From NCBI GenBank assembly GCA_949742895.1, contig CATJRT010000139.1:1-9217 (forward strand): a DNA stretch of 9,217 nt. Direction: 5' to 3'. The notes under the pieces are model-generated. The model made no database searches, was not told where the DNA came from, and saw nothing but the letters and a program-made list of their open reading frames with translations. The DNA is from an uncultured Eubacteriales bacterium. GTDB lineage: Bacteria > Bacillota_A > Clostridia > Oscillospirales > Oscillospiraceae. Below, piece by piece: positions 4,872 to 9,217 of this stretch (its first letter is position 1; each line of letters begins with the position of its first letter). Made by a program: the position numbers and the translations under genes.

Positions 4872-5255
4872 TCACATTGTGCCGTCCCAGTCCTCACCCC
4901 GGCGTAGGGCGTCGAGCTGGGCGGAGTCCTTGTGCTCTAGGCTGCGCTCCCCCGCAAGCCCCTCCACATGGTGGGTCAGCTCATGGCGCAGGGTGGTACG
5001 CAGCTCCTCCTCCCACACCCGGCGGGGCTCGTCAAAGAGCAGGGCGGCAAAGGAGCCGTAATAGATATTGATATACCGCCCCATCTCATCCCAGCAGTAC
5101 TCGCCCATGATATACACGTCCTCCCCGGCGTCCGGGTCTGGCATAGACTCCTCCAGCAGCAGAATGCCGCCGTTCAGCTCCTGGAACAACGCTTCGGGGA
5201 ATTCCTCGTATACTGCATCCAGAATGTCATTTACCTCGTCGATGGTCAAAATCAC
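4872..5255 (-). CDS. Small metallopeptidase-family (zincin-like) protein
   Basis: The protein has 127 residues, the length of the bacterial Zincin_1-type metallopeptidase family. HELTHHVEG (91-99) gives a canonical HExxH zinc site (His91, Glu92, His95), with downstream acidic residues (Glu98, Glu103) as candidates for a third ligand. There is no signal peptide and no membrane segment, so it is cytoplasmic. N-terminal part: TIDEVNDILDAVYEEFPEAL, then an acidic region. The natural substrate is not known for this family. Start: GTG 5255 has a full AGGAGG 8 bases upstream (5264-5269), much better than any ATG; the in-frame ATG at 5324 would lie inside the CotH gene. It starts 17 bases after the CotH stop, so it is co-transcribed. 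Confidence 0.87.
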   Translation of the reverse strand: MILTIDEVNDILDAVYEEFPEALFQELNGGILLLEESMPDPDAGEDVYIMGEYCWDEMGRYINIYYGSFAALLFDEPRRVWEEELRTTLRHELTHHVEGLAGERSLEHKDSAQLDALRRGEDWDGTM

Positions 5256-5263
5256 AGTACATT

Positions 5264-5269
5264 CCTCCT
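5264..5269 (-). promoter_or_regulatory. Ribosome binding site that sets the metallopeptidase GTG start
   Basis: AGGAGG on the minus strand, 8 bases before GTG 5255, just downstream of the CotH stop codon. An ATG in another frame lies between them but opens only a short reading frame. Confidence 0.75.
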
Positions 5270-5272
5270 GTC

Positions 5273-7549
5273 TTATAGCCCCTGCCACAGGGCAAACCGT
5301 TGCAAAATGGTGGCGGCCTCGCACCGGCTGACCTCCCGTGCAGGGGCCAGCTCTCTGTCCGTCACACCCAGAACTATTTCATGCTCTATGGCCCAGCCGA
5401 AGGCCTCCTGCGCCCAGGCGCTCACCTGACCCCGGTCGGTGTACCGCTCTGGAATGGGTGCGCCTTCACTGCCTCCGGCCTCCATCACAACGGCCCATCG
5501 GTAGAGCATGGTCACCAGCTCTTCCCGTGTAATGTTCCGGTAGGGGCTGAACCGCCCCTCCGACACGTTGACGGTGATCCCCGTCTCCTCTATCCAGGCC
5601 ACGGGCAGGCTGAACCAGTCCTTCTCCGGCACATCGGTGAATGTGCCGGCCTGAGCCGGTTCAGGCGAATCCGCCAGACGATGGAGCACCGTGGCGGCCA
5701 TGGCCCGGGTCATGGACCCTTCCGGGTTGAACCGGGTCTCGCTCACCCCCATAAACAGCCCGTTATGCTCCACAAAGTTCACCGCATCAAAGTACCACGC
5801 GCTCTCCGGTACGTCCACAAACCGCTCGTTGGGCAGGGGTTCTCCCGTCCAGCCCATCACTTCCGCGTATAGCCATTCGTTGCGGGCAACCAGAAAATCC
5901 CGGCACTTGTCCAGCGCCTGTTCGTAGCTGCCGGTGACGAACCGGGTCCACAGCACCCGGTTCATGGCTGCGCTGGCAGCGTGCTCCGCGCCATAGTCCG
6001 CCAGCGGGTGCAGCCGTTCCCCGACTTCGCCGCCCAGCGCCGTGCCGGCCACCAGGGAATACAGCTCCTCCTCATAAACCCGCTGTACCTCCTCCTGAAA
6101 GTCGGAGATGGACAGCAGGGCAATGGTAAAGCGGCTGTTCATGGCGGCGGTCAGCCCCTCCGGGCTGCTGAGCACCGCGCCGTCCCCCTGACTGCCGAAC
6201 AGGCCGTAGGTGTAGTCGAAATCCCACACCGGCCCGGCGTACAGCTTTTCCTCCCCCGCTGGCATGTAAAAATAGGTGGAGGTGAGGAAGGCATCTCCGT
6301 CCTGGGCAAGCTCCATCACCAGATAGCACTTGGCCAGGGACTCCGCATCCACAAAATCCCGGTAGGACCTTCCCGTGGCGGGGTCAATTCCGCCATTATA
6401 CACTGCGTCCTCAAAGCGCTGGTACAGGCCGCTGATGTATTCCATCCCCTCCGCACCCAGGTATTCCGGGCTTTTGCATACCACATAGTTGTCCCGGCTG
6501 GTGGAGAACCAGCTTTTCTCCTCCATGGCCCGGCCCTTCATGTCCAGCTCCAGCAGGTAGCCGCCGGACAGGTCCGCAGGCATAGCCAGACCATCCACAT
6601 ACTGATAGCCGCCCCCCTCCGGCCGCTCCACAACGGCGGTGGGCAGTCCATCGAAATCGCCCACTCCCGGATTGGTCCGTTCAATTTCCTTTTCCAGGTC
6701 GCCGATATCCACCCGGCCCGGGCCGACCTCTGTCTTTTCACAAATTTGATAGGTCCCCCGGTATTCGCCGTCGTAATACAGGTCTACCGTCCGGCAGTGG
6801 GGTGTGTAGGGCAGGCCCAGCTCTGCCGCCAGGTCAAGGGTCAGTGCGTTGTGGATGAGGGTTTCGTCGTTATAATTGGCCAGCAAGATCCAAGTAGACG
6901 CCGCCTCGCCGGGGTCTCCGGTGTCCAGCAGGTCCACCTTTTCCTTGAGCTTAATCTGATAGGGCCTCTTGGGGTAAGTCCAGGTGGAATGTCCCCGGCC
7001 CTTGACGGCCCTGAGCAGTCCACTGTACACCCGCGTGCCGTTCGGCCGCAGCAGAACGATCCTGCCGTTCTCCGCCCGGTGGTCCTTGTCCTCCTCCACC
7101 CAGGCCCGGCCGTGCTCTCCGTCCGCGCTGGTGAGATAGAGGGAGCCCACGCTGGCCGAGCGCATGACGGTCAGCACCTCCTTCTCCCCGCCCCTGCTCA
7201 CCGTGACGGCATAACGCCCGTCCTCCGGCTCCCCGTCGAACAGAGCGGCAAGGTTGAAGGGCCTGCCACTGGTTACGGCGGCGCTTTTGTCCCCGGCGCT
7301 GAAGCACAGCTCCCCGCCACTAAACCACAGCGTCAACCGCTCCAGATCCGCGTGGGCGGGCAGGAACAGCCAACTCCCACCCTGCGCTTGCTGGACGGAT
7401 ACGGCGGCGTCCGCTCCGTCCGCCTGATAGCACATACCCTCCAGCACACTTTCCGGCGGCTGGCCGGACAAGGAACGCAGCCCCAAGCAGACACACAGCG
7501 CCAACACCATCGCTATGGTCAGCAGAACCTGCTTGTGCTGCTGCGTCAT
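5273..7549 (-). CDS. CotH-like kinase family protein with three C-terminal SLH domains
   Basis: The protein has 758 residues. A hydrophobic segment (about 7-24, after HK) is a signal peptide or membrane anchor, followed by an extracellular region. The CotH-type kinase domain spans about 165-560: GRGHSTW (184-190), KRPYQIKLKEK (194-204), the segment around ILLANYNDE (221-229), CEKTE (270-274), and PVWDFDYTYG (440-449), whose paired Asp residues (443, 445) match the family's metal-binding motif. CotH of Bacillus is an atypical kinase that phosphorylates spore-coat proteins. Three SLH repeats follow: FVDV...MTRA (577-624), FTDV...ITRE (637-684) and YTDR...VSRC (703-751), which normally bind pyruvylated wall polymer. 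So this is probably a wall-anchored kinase-like protein; its target is unknown. ATG 7549 has AAAGGAGG 7 bases upstream; the GTG at 7588 lies upstream of the -10 box and is excluded. First gene of a four-gene operon. Confidence 0.93.
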   Translation of the reverse strand: MTQQHKQVLLTIAMVLALCVCLGLRSLSGQPPESVLEGMCYQADGADAAVSVQQAQGGSWLFLPAHADLERLTLWFSGGELCFSAGDKSAAVTSGRPFNLAALFDGEPEDGRYAVTVSRGGEKEVLTVMRSASVGSLYLTSADGEHGRAWVEEDKDHRAENGRIVLLRPNGTRVYSGLLRAVKGRGHSTWTYPKRPYQIKLKEKVDLLDTGDPGEAASTWILLANYNDETLIHNALTLDLAAELGLPYTPHCRTVDLYYDGEYRGTYQICEKTEVGPGRVDIGDLEKEIERTNPGVGDFDGLPTAVVERPEGGGYQYVDGLAMPADLSGGYLLELDMKGRAMEEKSWFSTSRDNYVVCKSPEYLGAEGMEYISGLYQRFEDAVYNGGIDPATGRSYRDFVDAESLAKCYLVMELAQDGDAFLTSTYFYMPAGEEKLYAGPVWDFDYTYGLFGSQGDGAVLSSPEGLTAAMNSRFTIALLSISDFQEEVQRVYEEELYSLVAGTALGGEVGERLHPLADYGAEHAASAAMNRVLWTRFVTGSYEQALDKCRDFLVARNEWLYAEVMGWTGEPLPNERFVDVPESAWYFDAVNFVEHNGLFMGVSETRFNPEGSMTRAMAATVLHRLADSPEPAQAGTFTDVPEKDWFSLPVAWIEETGITVNVSEGRFSPYRNITREELVTMLYRWAVVMEAGGSEGAPIPERYTDRGQVSAWAQEAFGWAIEHEIVLGVTDRELAPAREVSRCEAATILQRFALWQGL

Positions 7550-7578
7550 GCCCGTCCCTCCTTTGTGCGATCGAAAAT

Positions 7579-7607
7579 AGTCTACCACATAACCACCTCC
7601 ATGGCAA
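7579..7607 (-). promoter_or_regulatory. Promoter of the CotH-metallopeptidase-TSCPD-YhcH operon
   Basis: Minus strand: TTGCCA (7602-7607), a 17-base spacer, then TAGACT (7579-7584) preceded by TGG, an extended -10. Start of transcription near 7572, leader of about 22 bases to ATG 7549. Confidence 0.6.
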
Positions 7608-7612
7608 GGCAG

Positions 7613-7630
7613 GTTTCACCGGTTGGAAAC
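7613..7630. repeat. Small inverted repeat centred between divergent promoters
   Basis: GTTTC and GAAAC flank ACCGGT, itself a palindrome, midway between the CotH-operon -35 (7602-7607) and the -35 of the DivIVA-like gene (7638-7643). A shared regulator site is possible; the arms are only 5 bases, so chance cannot be excluded. Confidence 0.3.
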
Positions 7631-7637
7631 AAAAGGA

Positions 7638-7666
7638 TTGTAAACGTCCTGAAGCTGTGGTAGAAT
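7638..7666 (+). promoter_or_regulatory. Promoter of the DivIVA-like gene
   Basis: TTGTAA (7638-7643), a 17-base spacer, and TAGAAT (7661-7666) preceded by TGG (extended -10). Transcription would begin near 7673, about 35 bases before ATG 7708. The GTGGTAGA(A/C)T core is shared with the divergent CotH-operon promoter. Confidence 0.62.
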
Positions 7667-7707
7667 AAACAGGTATCTACACACCCGATAAAAGGAAGGA
7701 GACCGGG

Positions 7708-8349
7708 ATGGAGCCTGTCATTCAATCATTCCGCACCGCCTTGGGCGGCTTTAACCGCCAGGACGTGCAGCAATATCTGGAACAGACCGCAGCCAGCCAC
7801 AAAAAAGAGGTGGCGGCTCTGAAGGAGCAGCTTGACCAGGCACGGGAGCGGGAAGCTGCCCTGGAGGCCGCCATGTCCGGGCTGGAGAGCGAAAAGGGCA
7901 GCGCTGCGGCCTCGGAGGCCCAGATTCGTGCCTCGCTGGAGGACTCCACCCGCACCCTGTCCAAGCTCCGGGGAGAGCAGAGCCAGACGGAATCCAAGCT
8001 GGCAGTGGCCCGCAAGGAGCTGGAACGGCTCCAGGCCCAGGTGAGCGAGCTGACGCCTATGGCGGAGAGCTACGCCCAGCTCAAGGACCGGGTGGCTACC
8101 GTGGAGCTGGACGCCCACCGCAAGGCCCAGGACACTCTGGCCCAAGCACAGGACGAAGCAGCGCGGCTTCGAGAGGAAACCGGGCGCTGGCTGGACGAGG
8201 TGCTGGCCCAGTACGACGCGCTGAGCCAAGGCATGAACGCGCTACTGGAGCAGGCCCGGAGCATGGGCCAGCTTGAGGAGCGGGCCCGTGCCCTGGACGA
8301 GCAGGCCCGGCACTTGCGGGAGATGAGCCCGCAGGAAACCGCTACATAG
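7708..8349 (+). CDS. DivIVA-like coiled-coil protein
   Basis: The protein has 213 residues. The N-terminus carries FRTALGGFNRQDVQQYLE (8-25), matching the short DivIVA-type lead domain (F...GF/Y-x-x-x-x-V-x-x-[FY]-[IL]-[ED]) that binds curved membrane and septal sites. From ~26 to ~205 the sequence is almost continuous coiled coil, rich in Ala, Glu, Gln, Lys and Arg, with no membrane segment. DivIVA/GpsB-type proteins recruit cell-division, wall-growth or polar proteins in Gram-positive bacteria; which of these applies is not visible. The ATG at 7708 has GGAAGGAG about 7 bases upstream. It is monocistronic, transcribed divergently from the CotH operon and closed by a strong terminator. High GC and a biased Ala/Glu content are expected for such coils. 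Confidence 0.8.
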   Translation: MEPVIQSFRTALGGFNRQDVQQYLEQTAASHKKEVAALKEQLDQAREREAALEAAMSGLESEKGSAAASEAQIRASLEDSTRTLSKLRGEQSQTESKLAVARKELERLQAQVSELTPMAESYAQLKDRVATVELDAHRKAQDTLAQAQDEAARLREETGRWLDEVLAQYDALSQGMNALLEQARSMGQLEERARALDEQARHLREMSPQETAT

Positions 8350-8350
8350 C

Positions 8351-8390
8351 AAAAGACCCGGCCCGCCGTTTCCGGCAGGCCGGGTCTTTT
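8351..8390. terminator. Strong bidirectional rho-independent terminator
   Basis: AAAAGACCCGGCC pairs with GGCCGGGTCTTTT (13 base pairs); inside, after one C-A mismatch, GCCG pairs with CGGC around the loop TTTC. The plus strand ends in TTTTT after the DivIVA-like stop, and the minus strand in TCTTTT, 3 bases past the stop of the exporter-like gene. Confidence 0.93.
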
Positions 8391-8393
8391 TCG

Positions 8394-9217
8394 TCACAGC
8401 GCCCGGAGCATGGCCGGGCCGCGTTTGGCAAGCATCACCGTACACACTGCCGCCAGCACTGCCAGCACCGCCACGGGCAGGGCCAGCGCCGCCCACTCCG
8501 CCAGCATACCGCCCAGCCAGTACAGCAGGGCGCATACGCCCAGCGCCGCCATGGGCACGAACATCCCCAGTATCACCGCCAGGGACTGCTTGACCACCAC
8601 CGTCTCGTTCACCGCGTCCAGCTTGGGGAAAGCAAGGCCCACCAGCATCCCAAAGGCAGCGTGGGCTGCGCAGAACAGCAGGGCCGTCAGCAGCAGTACC
8701 GCCCCCTCCAGGGGGGAAAGCTCCAGGGCGATGGTCAGGCACACCCCAGCAATTACCGTACAGGGTATGCTGAACATCAGCTCAAAGCCGGTTTTCAGCC
8801 CCAACAGGGTCCGCTCGCCCACCGGGGCCTCCCGGAGGATCCACAGGTACTTGCCCTCCAGGCTGACGGACGGAGCCGCGATCACCACCATGGACAGGCA
8901 GAGCCCCATCGCCAGCGCCGCCATGGGCATCAGGGGGAAGCCCTCCAGCATACCCAGATACATCCGCAGATCGTTGCGCATGACCAGCGCCGCTACCCCC
9001 ATGGCCACCAGCATCATCAGGCCGATGCACGAGTTCCAGAAGTACATGGGAATGCCGAACAGCCGCCGCAGCTCCATCCCCAGCAGGGCCTTCTTCTGCC
9101 CGGAGGCGGACTGGGCAGACAGCTTGTAGTCGTTCCGGGTGGAGCGGGCGGCGAAGGCGGTGACCGCCTTGCGGTACACCCGGCCCAGGCCCAGCACCAT
9201 CAGGGCGAAGGGCACCG
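8394..9217 (-). CDS. ABC-exporter-like integral membrane protein, C-terminal part (partial)
   Basis: The frame is open to the window edge, so the true start lies outside; 274 codons are touched. At least six hydrophobic segments are visible, numbered from the ATG at 9215: about 54-78, 93-115, 139-163, 170-196, 211-235 and 240-263. SLEGKYLWILREAPV (118-131 region) and LAFPKLDAVNETVVVKQS (194-211) match a pattern I know from Firmicutes ABC-2-type or 'putative ABC exporter' permeases, where an S-x-E-G-K loop precedes a W-x-[IL] segment. Such permeases usually lie beside an ABC ATPase gene, expected upstream, beyond 9217. Substrate unknown. It converges on the DivIVA-like gene and uses the shared terminator. 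Confidence 0.75.
   Translation of the reverse strand, partial: VPFALMVLGLGRVYRKAVTAFAARSTRNDYKLSAQSASGQKKALLGMELRRLFGIPMYFWNSCIGLMMLVAMGVAALVMRNDLRMYLGMLEGFPLMPMAALAMGLCLSMVVIAAPSVSLEGKYLWILREAPVGERTLLGLKTGFELMFSIPCTVIAGVCLTIALELSPLEGAVLLLTALLFCAAHAAFGMLVGLAFPKLDAVNETVVVKQSLAVILGMFVPMAALGVCALLYWLGGMLAEWAALALPVAVLAVLAAVCTVMLAKRGPAMLRAL

Noticed and set aside
5273..7549. CotH protein as a lipoprotein
   Set aside because: A cysteine follows LAL near residue 19, but the -1 residue is Leu rather than Gly/Ala/Ser, so the lipobox is not convincing.
5981..7663. Plus-strand reading frame of 560 codons opposite the CotH gene
   Set aside because: High GC leaves the opposite strand open. The CotH and SLH motifs on the minus strand are unambiguous, and the plus-strand product shows no domain or start signal.

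Overview
The window reads as a high-GC Clostridia chromosome, most likely an Oscillospiraceae member of the Flavonifractor/Pseudoflavonifractor/Lawsonibacter type. This placement is inferred from the F0 subunit sequences, strong AGGAGG-type ribosome sites, DUF4234/DUF2752 and TSCPD small proteins, and a CotH-SLH surface protein. No database search was made. Almost every base is coding, no RNA gene, CRISPR array or insertion sequence is visible, and no gene-free stretch exceeds 300 bases.

Left end (1-1407, minus strand): the start of an F-type ATP synthase operon, reading out of the window to the left: promoter, atpB (subunit a), atpE (subunit c with a signal-peptide-like presequence), then the first seven codons of atpF. 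The promoter has perfect TTGACA and TATAAT boxes and decides the atpB start.

1495-3178 (minus strand): a two-gene unit that ends in a hairpin just before the atp promoter. The first gene fuses an unrecognised ~115-residue domain to an apparently intact thymidylate-kinase domain. The second starts 4 bases later and encodes a two-helix membrane protein whose cytoplasmic domain resembles a PLD-type domain with its HKD catalytic residues replaced. The second gene is clearly less GC-rich than its neighbours. This is the best candidate for an undescribed system, possibly a nucleotide-sensing or conflict module, but that function is inference.

3280-4098 (plus strand): a small operon of DUF4234 and DUF2752 membrane proteins, coupled through TGATG and closed by a strong bidirectional terminator.

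4101-7607 (minus strand): a four-gene operon: CotH-like kinase with three SLH domains, a zincin-type metallopeptidase-family protein, a four-cysteine TSCPD protein, and a YhcH/YjgK/YiaL-family sugar-anomerase-like protein. It converges on the same terminator.

7638-9217: a DivIVA-like coiled-coil gene (plus) is transcribed divergently from the CotH operon. It converges, across a second bidirectional terminator, on the C-terminal part of an ABC-exporter-like membrane protein (minus) that is cut by the window end.
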